NCBI GenBank assembly: GCA_965214475.1
Contig: OZ243953.1
Location: 1,426,001-1,490,000 of the forward strand
Reading direction: 5' to 3'
Length of the DNA: 64,000 nt
Source of the DNA: SIRX01 sp965214475
GTDB taxonomy: Bacteria > Actinomycetota > Rubrobacteria > Rubrobacterales > Rubrobacteraceae
Shown here: in pieces, positions 1-8,260 of the stretch
Layout: each line of letters opens with the position of its first letter
How positions within the stretch are numbered: the stretch's first letter is position 1
Notes under the pieces: generated by a model
Databases searched by the model: none
Told to the model about the DNA's origin: nothing
Seen by the model: only the letters and a program-made list of their open reading frames with translations
Program-made: the position numbers and the translations under genes

Positions 1-9
1 CAACCCTCC

Positions 10-1353
10 TCATGCGGTAGTTGCGACGCTATCTTGCTCCATCTCCCCCTCTTCTCCGGGATCGGCCGGGGAGACGATGAACGAGGTCAGGACGGCGCTC
101 ACTATGTAGAGAGCAGAGTATGTAATCACCACGCCACCGTAGCCGATTAGGGGGTTGAGAATCGTGGCGAGAAACACTCCGACAAACGCGGCGCCACCGG
201 CGCCCGTGTTGAGGATAGCCAAGGCGGCGCCCTTATAGTGTCGCTCCACCATAGAAGGCATAAGAGCTGACAAGGGTACAAATCCTGCCAAGAATACACC
301 AAAGATCATGCCAAGCACGATCGAGACGAGGTAGCTACCGGTGAGTAGCGAGCCGAAAAACCACAATGGTACGGTTATTGCACAGCCGATGCAGCCGAAC
401 CACATGACTGTCCGTCGCCAGCCGAAGCGGTCACCAAATACTCCGAAAAAGAGATTGGCACCAATGTTCGACGCGTAAACTAGAGACACGAGAAGCGAGT
501 ACTGTCCCCCACTCATAAAACCCTCATAGGGACCTTCCGCACTGGCAGTTACGAAGGCGAACGGCATAAAGAAGAAGAACCCGTACTGTGGTGAAGTGTT
601 TACTAGGCGAACCACAAGACCCATGGCCGTTCTGGGATCGTTCCAGAGTATATCTATGCCTTCGAGTAGCCGCTTGTAGCTCCTCGGCTCCTCAACATGT
701 TCGTCAGCTATCGGCTCCAATCCTTGAGCTTCCCGAACGAAGAAGGCCCCTATGACGCCACCGACAGCGACCAGAGCGAGTCCAACCCAGAAAGTAAGAT
801 ATATACCGATAAGCGGTGCGGTGGCGGCAGCTACGAGAGCGCCGAGGGTTGGCAGGCCGCCAGTAAACGCGAACCAGAACCATCCTGCGCCAGATCCCCT
901 CATGTGGACCGGGGTTACAGTTTGAACCCAGACCAAGAATCCGAAGGCGAAGAGCGGGTAAGCGAAGCCTCTTATACCGTAGACCAAAGCTACGAAAAAG
1001 AGACTTCCGGAATTGATGGCGAAGAGGAGAAAGATTATCTCAAATACGACCCAGATCGCCGCGCCGAGTTGCATGACCCTTTGGGGACCCCAGATCGACG
1101 AAAGTGTTCCAGAAAACCACGAAGCTATCAGGACGCCAAGACCGTACACAGTGCCGGTAACCAGTGCGGCCTGACCGCCTGCAAGTCCTCCTTCACTGGT
1201 CAGGTAACCTGGCAGGCGGCTTATCTCCACACCGTCGCCGATCATGAAAATAAAGACCGCCACGAATCCCCAGAAGAGCGGTGGGTACATACCGAGGCGC
1301 TCTACGAATCGTCCAAATGCCCCGTACTCGGACTGCGTTTGCTGACTACTCAA
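10..1353 (-). CDS. MFS polyol permease (RbtT/DalT-like)
   Basis: Major facilitator transporter of 447 residues with about twelve hydrophobic segments and a central hydrophilic loop near residues 205-235. The early motif FMIGDGVEIS and the overall layout match the polyol permease branch (ribitol and D-arabinitol carriers RbtT/DalT and CsbX). It probably imports a sugar alcohol by proton symport. The start is TTG, preceded by a strong AAAGGAGGAG ribosome site. It is the last gene of the six-gene operon, separated from the upstream kinase by 109 bp that contain a candidate operator, so it may also be separately regulated. The substrate cannot be read from sequence. Confidence 0.85.
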   Translation of the reverse strand: MSSQQTQSEYGAFGRFVERLGMYPPLFWGFVAVFIFMIGDGVEISRLPGYLTSEGGLAGGQAALVTGTVYGLGVLIASWFSGTLSSIWGPQRVMQLGAAIWVVFEIIFLLFAINSGSLFFVALVYGIRGFAYPLFAFGFLVWVQTVTPVHMRGSGAGWFWFAFTGGLPTLGALVAAATAPLIGIYLTFWVGLALVAVGGVIGAFFVREAQGLEPIADEHVEEPRSYKRLLEGIDILWNDPRTAMGLVVRLVNTSPQYGFFFFMPFAFVTASAEGPYEGFMSGGQYSLLVSLVYASNIGANLFFGVFGDRFGWRRTVMWFGCIGCAITVPLWFFGSLLTGSYLVSIVLGMIFGVFLAGFVPLSALMPSMVERHYKGAALAILNTGAGGAAFVGVFLATILNPLIGYGGVVITYSALYIVSAVLTSFIVSPADPGEEGEMEQDSVATTA

Positions 1354-1401
1354 GTTCTCCTCCTTTTTCCTGAACTCTCACGTGTATCTGATTTGAAGGG
1401 C

Positions 1402-1421
1402 AAAAAATCATTTCGTTTTTA
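1402..1421. promoter_or_regulatory. Candidate DeoR-type operator upstream of the permease
   Basis: The 20 bp here match 18 of 20 positions of a second site at 7522-7541, sharing the core ATTTCGTTTTTA. TTTCGTTT-like direct elements are typical of DeoR-family sugar regulators (AgaR, UlaR type). A TTGACA lies just upstream on the minus strand (1446-1451), without a convincing -10. Binding by the DeoR protein at 8261 is inference. Confidence 0.45.
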
Positions 1422-1462
1422 CTCCTTCCCCGAATTCTTGTAGTTTGTCAAATTCGCAGCTC

Positions 1463-3040
1463 TCAAACCTCATCCACAGATTGCCCCCTATCCTGACTCG
1501 CAACATGGTGCGCTACCTCGTGCATCAGTTCTTTCATCTGAGGATAAGTCTCCGTGTACTTGTCCACGTAGAACTTGTACTCTTCGTGCATGTCGGGGTC
1601 TGGATCAATAGTGTCAGTGGTATGAACCATGTTACTCGCTGCCTCATGGATATCTGGGTAGACGCCGGCTCCTACAGCTCCGAGGATCGCGGAGCCCAAT
1701 GCTGGGGCGTCGGGCACTTTGGTAAAGGAAATCGGCAAGTTCGACACGTCAGCATGCATCTGCATCCACAGCTCGCTTTTAGTCGGACCGCCGCACACTA
1801 CACCCTCCTCCGGCGTAAAGTCATTGTCTCTCATGGTTCGCAAGATGTGCTCTGTGCCGTAACAGATCCCTTCCAGGATGGCTCGGAATACGTGGCCTTC
1901 CTCGTGCCGAAGAGAGAGCCCCCACATCATGCCACGAGCTTCTGGGTCGGTGTATGGTGTGCGGTTGCCCTGCCAGTAGTCAAGTACCATCAAGCCCTCT
2001 GAGCCGGGCGGCACCTTTGCCGCCATCTCGCCCAGAACTTCGTAGGCGTCTATGTTCCGCCGTGCAGCTTCCTCGGCTGCGACTTTTGCGAAGTTATCTT
2101 TGAACCACTTGACAACGGAGCCAGTGGAGGCTTGCCCACCCTCAACGGTGTACTGTCCCGGAACGACGGCATCGGTATAGGCACCGAAGAAGCCCGCTCC
2201 GTAGACGGGCTCTGCGGCCTGACCGACCACGACATGAGAGGAACCGGTAATCAGGGCCATCTTGCGCGGTTCTAGAACATTAAGACCCACCATCGCCACA
2301 AAGGCGTCTCCACCACCCTCAGCAACTGGTATGTCCGCTGGTAGACCGAGTTCTTCTGCTACTTCTTTCCTTAGCCCCCCCACGACCTCACCCATTTCGA
2401 GCACCTTGCCCGGAAGCTTGTCGAGGAGGTCTTCGAGGCCGGCAGCTTCGTAAAGGCTTTCGGGGAAGCCTCCCTCGTTGCGGTCGTAGTACCAGCGGAA
2501 GCTAGCGGTGTTGATGCTCGCAGTCCACTCTCCAGTAAGACGGTGAGTGATCCAGTCCAGGCACTCGCAGATGCGCTCTGCGTTGTCGTAGTTCTCCGGT
2601 TCATTCTCCTTTAGCCATAGAGCTTTAGAAGGCATCCACTCCGCCGAAACGTTGGTGTAGCCAGAATATTTGAGCGCCGGGTCTCCCGTCTCCTGGACTT
2701 TGCGTGCTTGATCCACAGCCCGGACATCCATCCACATGATGGCCGGCCTCAAAATACTATTCTGCTGGTCTAACGCAACGACAGTGCAGGTAGTGGCGTC
2801 AACGGAGAGGCCGACGATTTCCTCTGAAGATACGTCTCCCTCATCCAACGCTTGCCGAGTCGCTTTGACCAGGCAGCTCCACCATTCGTCCGGGTCTTGC
2901 TCGGCCCATCCAGGATAGGGATGTTTCAGTGAATAGGCTTCTCCAGCGAAGACTATCGGCGTGCCTTCCGGGTCGAATACACCGACCCGTACACTCTCTG
3001 TCCCAAAATCTATGCCCAGTACGTATGGCCCATCGGCCAT
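1463..3040 (-). CDS. FGGY-family carbohydrate kinase (pentulose/polyol kinase type), copy 1
   Basis: ATP-dependent sugar or polyol kinase of 525 residues. The N-terminal phosphate-binding motif GIDFGTESVRVGVFD starts at residue 10, followed by PGWAEQDPDEWW (about 49) and the substrate-site WMDVRA (about 103). The catalytic Asp lies in AEGGGDAFVAMVG (about 245), and the C-terminal nucleotide domain has VVCGGPTKSELWMQ. Length is normal for the ribulokinase/ribitol-kinase-like branch. ATG start with GGGAGG ribosome site. It is clearly paralogous to the kinase at 4422-6011, and the two flank the dehydrogenase gene. Paired kinases suggest two substrates or two enantiomers; the exact substrate is unknown. 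Confidence 0.9.
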   Translation of the reverse strand: MADGPYVLGIDFGTESVRVGVFDPEGTPIVFAGEAYSLKHPYPGWAEQDPDEWWSCLVKATRQALDEGDVSSEEIVGLSVDATTCTVVALDQQNSILRPAIMWMDVRAVDQARKVQETGDPALKYSGYTNVSAEWMPSKALWLKENEPENYDNAERICECLDWITHRLTGEWTASINTASFRWYYDRNEGGFPESLYEAAGLEDLLDKLPGKVLEMGEVVGGLRKEVAEELGLPADIPVAEGGGDAFVAMVGLNVLEPRKMALITGSSHVVVGQAAEPVYGAGFFGAYTDAVVPGQYTVEGGQASTGSVVKWFKDNFAKVAAEEAARRNIDAYEVLGEMAAKVPPGSEGLMVLDYWQGNRTPYTDPEARGMMWGLSLRHEEGHVFRAILEGICYGTEHILRTMRDNDFTPEEGVVCGGPTKSELWMQMHADVSNLPISFTKVPDAPALGSAILGAVGAGVYPDIHEAASNMVHTTDTIDPDPDMHEEYKFYVDKYTETYPQMKELMHEVAHHVASQDRGQSVDEV

Positions 3041-3065
3041 GGCTTTCCTCCCTTCCTTGTCTCAG

Positions 3066-4418
3066 TTATCCTCGGCTGCCCCAGAAGCCGTCCGGAGCGA
3101 ATAGTTCTTCCACACACTCGTCGAGAACTCCAATTTCGACAGCGAGGTCGAGGATGGTATAGCGCTTACGGAGCATCCGTGCCCGCCCGTATGTTGCCTT
3201 GAAGTCCTCCCATCCCAACCCGATCTCCGTAGGTGTAGTCGGACACCCAGCAGCCTGCAGCATCTCTGTTATCTGTTCGGCCGACATCAACTGTTCCGTC
3301 AACTTGTCTCGCAACTCCGGCCAGACTTCGCTGAGCAACTCTAGCTTCTGCCTGAGCTGGTCGGCGTCTATGTACTTGGCCTGTGTCTCGTTGACAGCAG
3401 CGTCTTCCAGCTTCGAGCCCGAGTAGGCCGTTCGTACCTTGTGCTCCATCGCCTCCCAGTCGGGCCAGCTGTTACAGATCTTGTCTACGTTCAGGTCACT
3501 GAGATCACGTTCCAATATGCGCTCGTAGAGGGCAGCGATGGCGACCGTACCTACCCCGACCTTGAACCCGTGGGATAGCGGTGGCTCCTCATCGTGGCCC
3601 AAGCCTTCTCCTTCCCAGAGGTGGCTGAACTGGTGCTCCGCGCCCGAGGCCGTCCGAGAGGACTGGTAGGATTGCATTCCCAGACCCGACATGATCAGAC
3701 CCTCGATAAGATGTTCTGTTGCCTGTTGGTCTCCAGCATGTAGCTCAGCCGGTTCTTCGACCCACTCGCGAAGATGGTCTTGTACCAGCGACCAGCCGGT
3801 CGGATCTATCTCCTCGACTTCTAGAGCGTCGGCGATCAACCAATCAGCCCCCGAGGTCACCTTACCCAGGAGGTCTGCGTAGCCGGAGGCCGTCATTCGA
3901 GAGGGGGCATTCTCCAGCACATCCAGATCTGCCAGAACCGCTCGCGGTGCCGGACAGTCCAGCGTTTGCTTCTTGTTGTCTTTCTCTATGGACGCCCCAA
4001 ACGCCGTGGCGCCGTCCATAGAGGCTGCGGTAGAGACGTTCATATAAGGCCGCTCGCACTCGTAGGACGCCCGTTTTACGATATCGTTTAGGGTTCCCGA
4101 ACCAACAGCTATCGGAATGGCGTCGTGCTCTTGGAATGCTTTTACGAGCGTCTCTATGTTTCCATACTCAGCGTACAGGGTTGGTTCTCCAGGAAATATG
4201 TAAGACTCGACCAGCTCACGTCCCGCTTCTTCGAGGTGTTGCTGCACCTCCTTGCCCGCAGCCTCAAACGTGTTCTCGTCCGCGACTACGATCGCCACGC
4301 GGTCGCCGAAATTCTTCTCGAAAACCTCACCGACTGAGGCGAGCTCACCGGCCCCGATCACGACATCCTGCGTGTCGCTTGCCTCTTGCAAGGCGGCATT
4401 GATTCGCTCGTCGTTCAT
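3066..4418 (-). CDS. Iron/zinc-dependent alcohol dehydrogenase, AraM/glycerol-1-phosphate dehydrogenase type
   Basis: 450-residue member of the dehydroquinate-synthase-like metal-dependent alcohol dehydrogenase fold. The NAD(P) site is AVGSGTLNDIVK (about 104), with TAASMDG following. Likely metal ligands are the Asp in SGYADLLGK, the His in GAEHQFSHLWE and the His in LSHGFKVGVG. This order matches AraM/EgsA sn-glycerol-1-phosphate dehydrogenases, whose substrates are phosphorylated polyols. ATG start preceded by GGAGG, only 3 bp from the stop of the upstream kinase, so tightly co-translated. Inference: it oxidises a polyol phosphate made by a neighbouring kinase. The C-terminal 60 residues are longer than a minimal AraM. 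Confidence 0.85.
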   Translation of the reverse strand: MNDERINAALQEASDTQDVVIGAGELASVGEVFEKNFGDRVAIVVADENTFEAAGKEVQQHLEEAGRELVESYIFPGEPTLYAEYGNIETLVKAFQEHDAIPIAVGSGTLNDIVKRASYECERPYMNVSTAASMDGATAFGASIEKDNKKQTLDCPAPRAVLADLDVLENAPSRMTASGYADLLGKVTSGADWLIADALEVEEIDPTGWSLVQDHLREWVEEPAELHAGDQQATEHLIEGLIMSGLGMQSYQSSRTASGAEHQFSHLWEGEGLGHDEEPPLSHGFKVGVGTVAIAALYERILERDLSDLNVDKICNSWPDWEAMEHKVRTAYSGSKLEDAAVNETQAKYIDADQLRQKLELLSEVWPELRDKLTEQLMSAEQITEMLQAAGCPTTPTEIGLGWEDFKATYGRARMLRKRYTILDLAVEIGVLDECVEELFAPDGFWGSRG

Positions 4419-4421
4419 AAG

Positions 4422-6011
4422 TTATCCTCCGTCGTTTTCTTGGCTGGCGGCATCGGATTTGCCACCGCTCGCCACGTGTCGCTCCGTCTTATGCATGAGC
4501 TCTTTCATCTGCGGGTACGTCTCCATATACCGGTCCACGTAGAACTGGTACTCCTCATGGCGCTCTTGGTCCGGCTCTATAGTCTCCGAGGTATGAACCA
4601 TGTTCTTGGCGGCTGTGGGGATATCCGGGTAGATTTTGGCGCCGACCGCCGCCAACATTGCCGAGCCCAATACCGGCCCCTCGCTAACGCTCGTGAGCGA
4701 GATCGGCACGTTCGAGACGTCGGCGTGGATCTGCATCCACAACTCGCTCTTGGTAGGACCACCGGAGACTACTTTCTCCTCTAGCTCGAAGTCGTGCTCG
4801 CGCATGGTACGGATGATGTTCTCAGTGCCGTAGCAGATGCCTTCGATGATCGCCCGGAAGACGTGCCCGGGAGTATGACTCAGGGTCAAGCCCCACATCA
4901 TGCCGCGTGCGAGAGGATCTGTGTAGGGAGAGCGGTTGCCCTGAAAGTAGTCGAGCACTATGAGTCCATCCGAACCTATGGGTACGTCTTGTGCCATCTC
5001 GGTCAGAACGTCGTAGGTATCCACGCCACGCTCTTTTGCTTTTGCGGCGGCGTCGGAGGCGAACTGGTTCTTGAACCAAGCGACGATGGAGCCCGTCGAA
5101 GCCTGCCCGGCCTCGACTGTATACTGGCCCGGGACGATAGCATCCGTGTAGGCTCCCCAGAAGCCGGGGTCATGGATAGGCTCCGAGGACTGTCCGATCA
5201 TGACGTGCGAAGAACCGGTAATGAGCGCCACCTTGCCGGCCTCGACTACCCCGAGTCCCAAAGCTCCAACATGGGCATCCACACCGCCCTGGGCCACGGG
5301 CGTTCCGGCCTTCAACCCGAGCTCGTCGGCGACTTCTTTTCCAAGCTCCCCAACCACAGCGCCCATATCGAGCACTTCTCCGGGAAACTTCTCCAGCAAG
5401 TCTCCGGCGTCGACAGCCTCGTAGAGGCTTTCAGGGTAGCCACCCTCGTCGCGGTCGTAGTAGTACTTGGCGCTGGCAATGTTGATGGAGGATTTCCATT
5501 CACCGGTCAGGCGATGTATCAGCCAGTCGCCGCAATCGCAGACGCGGCGGGCGCTCTTGTATATGTCCGGCTCGTTGTCCCGGATCCAGAGTGCTTTAGG
5601 GAGACCCCATTCGGCGGAGACAGCCCCGTAACCGTTGTATTTGAGGGCGTCGTCGCCAGTCTCGGCGATTCGGTCAGCCTGGTCGGAGGCGCGCACGTCC
5701 ATCCACATAATCGCCGGCCGCAGGTGCCGATCCTTCTTGTCCATCGCCAACACCGTGCTGCTCATGGCGTCTACCGAGATACCCGCGATCTCGGCGACGT
5801 CTATACCACTCTCTTGCATAGCCTTATTTGTTGCTGTTACTAGCGAAGACCACCACTCGTCGGGGTCTTGCTCCGCCCATCCAGGACGCGGGTGCTTCAG
5901 CGTCCATTCCTCACCGGTAAACACGACCGGTGTCCCTTCGGGATCGAAGATGCCTGCCCTCACACCCCCTGTTCCGAAGTCTATACCCATCAGGTACGGT
6001 CCTTCAGACAT
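4422..6011 (-). CDS. FGGY-family carbohydrate kinase, copy 2
   Basis: 529-residue paralogue of the kinase at 1463-3040, with matching motifs GIDFGTGGVRAGIFD, PGWAEQDPDEWW, WMDVRASDQ, QGGVDAHVGALG (catalytic Asp) and VVSGGPTKSELWMQ. It differs in substrate-lining positions (SSTVLAMD against TCTVVALD) and in the residues after the catalytic Asp, so specificity may differ. ATG start with a GGAGG-like site. It is the third gene of the operon, between the phosphatase and the dehydrogenase. Confidence 0.9.
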   Translation of the reverse strand: MSEGPYLMGIDFGTGGVRAGIFDPEGTPVVFTGEEWTLKHPRPGWAEQDPDEWWSSLVTATNKAMQESGIDVAEIAGISVDAMSSTVLAMDKKDRHLRPAIMWMDVRASDQADRIAETGDDALKYNGYGAVSAEWGLPKALWIRDNEPDIYKSARRVCDCGDWLIHRLTGEWKSSINIASAKYYYDRDEGGYPESLYEAVDAGDLLEKFPGEVLDMGAVVGELGKEVADELGLKAGTPVAQGGVDAHVGALGLGVVEAGKVALITGSSHVMIGQSSEPIHDPGFWGAYTDAIVPGQYTVEAGQASTGSIVAWFKNQFASDAAAKAKERGVDTYDVLTEMAQDVPIGSDGLIVLDYFQGNRSPYTDPLARGMMWGLTLSHTPGHVFRAIIEGICYGTENIIRTMREHDFELEEKVVSGGPTKSELWMQIHADVSNVPISLTSVSEGPVLGSAMLAAVGAKIYPDIPTAAKNMVHTSETIEPDQERHEEYQFYVDRYMETYPQMKELMHKTERHVASGGKSDAASQENDGG

Positions 6012-6068
6012 CGCTTTCCTCCTTCCCCATGTCCGCCGCTACGAACCGCAGCGACACTCTACGTTCCC

Positions 6069-6935
6069 TTAGTCGCTATTCCAGCTGTACTCTTCCCATA
6101 AGTGGGAAGGAATGAGCTGGTCTATCCTCTCCAATGTGTAGTCTGGCAAGACTTCAGTTTCATCTTCCAGGTCTTCTGCCTTCGTTTCTCCTGTGAGCAC
6201 CACGGCCGACGGCATTCCGGCGACGTTTGCCATCTTGATCTCGGTGTAGAGCCGGTCGCCGGATATAATGCATTCTTCCGCCCCAAGACCCACCACACCC
6301 ATGATGGTCTCCAGCATGATCGGGTCGGGTTTGCCGACATTGACCTCACATTTGGCGCCGGTGCATCCTTCTATAGCCCCGACTATAGCCGCCGCGTCCG
6401 GCTCGCCCCGGCCACCCGGGAACGGACAGTAGCGGTCCGGGTTCGTCGTTACCAGAAACGCCCTCTCGTGGAACCAGATAGCATCGAAAGCTATCTGGAG
6501 CTTCCGGTACTCAAAGCTCCGATCGTAGCTGGCGATGACTATGTCGATCTCCTCCGGCTCCTCTGACATCTTTATACCGGCATCCCGCAAAGAGTTCTTG
6601 AGTGGCTCCTCGCTGATCGGAAACACCGTTTCTTCCGGATGGTTCTGCAAGAGCCACTGGGTCATGGTGACGACGGTGTTGACTATCTCGTCCTCCGGCG
6701 TTTCGAGTCCCAGCTTGGTCAGCTTCTCCGCGTACATCGCAGGGTCTTTCGTAGGGTTGTTTGAGAGGAAGATCACCCGCTTCCCAAGTTCGCGGAGTTT
6801 TAGGATCAGCCGCTCCGCGCCGGGCAACAACTCATCGCCCAGGTATATGGTCCCATCGAGATCGAAGATATAACCTTCGTAGAGATCGTCCGGGGCCTTC
6901 AAGGGACCAGCCTGCGCTTCACTGTTTTGCGCCAC
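6069..6935 (-). CDS. HAD-IIA family phosphatase (NagD-like)
   Basis: 288-residue HAD-superfamily hydrolase of the NagD/PNPase-like IIA type. Motif I is FDLDGTIYLG (about 26), motif II is FLSNNPTKD (about 57), the cap includes ATNPDR-like VTTNPDRYCP, and motif III/IV is VGKPDPIMLE with SGDRLYTEI. It hydrolyses a small phosphate ester; family members act on nucleotide, glycerol, glycolate or sugar phosphates. GTG start with AGGGAG upstream. Its place in a kinase/dehydrogenase operon suggests a housekeeping or overflow role on a phosphorylated intermediate, but the substrate cannot be told from sequence. Confidence 0.87.
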   Translation of the reverse strand: MAQNSEAQAGPLKAPDDLYEGYIFDLDGTIYLGDELLPGAERLILKLRELGKRVIFLSNNPTKDPAMYAEKLTKLGLETPEDEIVNTVVTMTQWLLQNHPEETVFPISEEPLKNSLRDAGIKMSEEPEEIDIVIASYDRSFEYRKLQIAFDAIWFHERAFLVTTNPDRYCPFPGGRGEPDAAAIVGAIEGCTGAKCEVNVGKPDPIMLETIMGVVGLGAEECIISGDRLYTEIKMANVAGMPSAVVLTGETKAEDLEDETEVLPDYTLERIDQLIPSHLWEEYSWNSD

Positions 6936-6957
6936 AACATCTCCCTTTTTGCCGGGC

Positions 6958-7437
6958 CTAAGACGTCCCTGACTGGTGGTAGCGGCGGTCTATCTCCTCC
7001 ATCTTCTCCACTTTCTGAGCCGACCCTCCTCCCTGGAACTCTGACTCCATCCAGGCGTCGAGAACGGTTTTCGCGTTCTCTGGACCTATGACCCTTCCCC
7101 CCATAGTCAATACCTGGGCGTTGTTGGACTTTCTCGCCCTTTCAGCCGAATAGACATCGTGGCACTGTGCAGCACGTACACCGGGCACCTTGTTCGCGGT
7201 TATGCTCATCCCGAGCCCAGTCCCACAACAGAGAATCGCTCTCTCGTGCTCGCCCCGGGAGACAGCCTCAGCCACCTCAACCGCGACATCCGGGTAGTCG
7301 GTGCCGTGTTCCTCGGCTTCTTCCTTCGACGGCGGACTATAATCCTCTACCTCGTAGCCGTTGTCGCGCAAATGTTGGGCCAGAACATTCTTCAGTTCGA
7401 GAGCCGCACCGTCAGCACCTATCGCAATACTTGTCAT
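6958..7437 (-). CDS. RpiB/LacAB-type sugar-phosphate isomerase, cysteine type
   Basis: 159 residues, normal for RpiB. Motifs are IGADGAALELK (N-terminal phosphate site), ILCCGTGLGMSITANK with the catalytic Cys, and CHDVYSAERARKSNNAQV. The family interconverts aldose and ketose phosphates (ribose-5-phosphate/ribulose-5-phosphate, allose, galactose-6-phosphate or erythrulose-4-phosphate). It is first in the polyol operon, directly behind a strong promoter and a GGAGGT ribosome site. It differs from the second isomerase at 10374, which carries Glu instead of the Cys. Confidence 0.9.
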   Translation of the reverse strand: MTSIAIGADGAALELKNVLAQHLRDNGYEVEDYSPPSKEEAEEHGTDYPDVAVEVAEAVSRGEHERAILCCGTGLGMSITANKVPGVRAAQCHDVYSAERARKSNNAQVLTMGGRVIGPENAKTVLDAWMESEFQGGGSAQKVEKMEEIDRRYHQSGTS

Positions 7438-7469
7438 TTACCTAGGACCTCCATCCTGTTCCTTTCGTC

Positions 7470-7499
7470 ATCATAGCTCATGGTATTTTTTCTTGTCAA
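7470..7499 (-). promoter_or_regulatory. Strong sigma-70-like promoter of the polyol operon
   Basis: On the minus strand TTGACA (7494-7499) and TATGAT (7470-7475) are separated by 18 bp, about 30 bp upstream of the ATG at 7437. GGAGGT lies between -10 and start. The candidate operator at 7522-7541 lies about 22 bp upstream of the -35. Confidence 0.7.
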
Positions 7500-7513
7500 G
7501 CCGATATTTTGTC

Positions 7514-8011
7514 TTACCCTAAAGAAATGATTTCGTTTTTAACTGAAATAGTTTGAACATCCTCGAAATTATGGGGGAATTCTTGAGTTTCCCGCGAGAA
7601 GAATCGACACCTGCTTAGGCAACAGGCGAAACTCTCTTCATAGAGGTCGGCTAAGTCCTCGCTTGGCTCCCAATCTGTCTTGAGCCGGATCCAGTCAGCA
7701 TGTTTGAAGCTGAGCCCCTCAGCGATCATCACAGCCATGCCAGCATTCCTAGCCTCACCTCGGACAAGCTGGTAATTCTCAAGGAGTTTTGCAGCATGTC
7801 AGCGAGCACTCGGCGCCGGCCCAGCGACTCGGTGATCCCTGATTGTGGTCGCCTCCCGACCTAAACCGACCACCTCCAGGCGATGCCGAGCAGCATAGCC
7901 GAGTCCTTCGCAAACTGCGCGCACCGCGTCTGTACAGATAGTATTGAGATCTACGCTTTGTACCCATCCTCAGGCGCCAGGCTCAACGAACGGGGCGTAC
8001 TCCCCCGAAGT
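7514..8011 (-). pseudogene. Decayed FGGY kinase remnant with internal deletion
   Basis: Reading the minus strand in one frame gives kinase-like fragments interrupted by two in-frame TGA codons (7970-7972 and 7799-7801). The first part reads EYAPFVEPGA, stop, GWVQS, then a helix and GLGREATTIRDHRVAGP, which resembles the FGGY N-terminal stretch (PGWVEQD ... RETTIVWDRxTGxP). The last part, NAGMAVMIAEGLSFKHAD then WEPSEDLADLYEESFA, resembles the FGGY C-terminal end (GAALIAGVGxG ... YEPNxELADLYDE). The central roughly 350 residues are missing. The assignment is by eye and would need a profile search. Confidence 0.5.
7522..7541. promoter_or_regulatory. Candidate DeoR-type operator upstream of the polyol operon promoter
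   Basis: A 20-bp element with core ATTTCGTTTTTA, 18/20 identical to the one at 1402-1421 at the other end of the operon. It overlaps the last codons of the FGGY remnant. Two matching sites bracketing promoters of the same operon support a shared regulator. Confidence 0.45.
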
Positions 8012-8260
8012 ATAAAAACGTCAGCACGTGTATGTCGTTCTCTCAAGGTGTGCGATTAGAGAGAAAGTTACCGCGGATATCTGCATATCTTCCCCAGATC
8101 TAGCACCATCCTTTCCCTCCATCACTACAAACCATGATATATCTTCTCATCAAGCTACAATTTTCCCGCCAGATTGAAACGTTCCCCGTATGCCGAAAGC
8201 ATTAGCGAACGTTGACTGAGCGGGTACAATGCTCCGGCAAGTTCGTCACGAGCGAGGACG

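Noticed and set aside
7779..7967. 62-codon minus-strand open frame.
   Set aside because: It overlaps the FGGY remnant in another frame, and its Arg/Cys/Ser-rich sequence resembles no protein.
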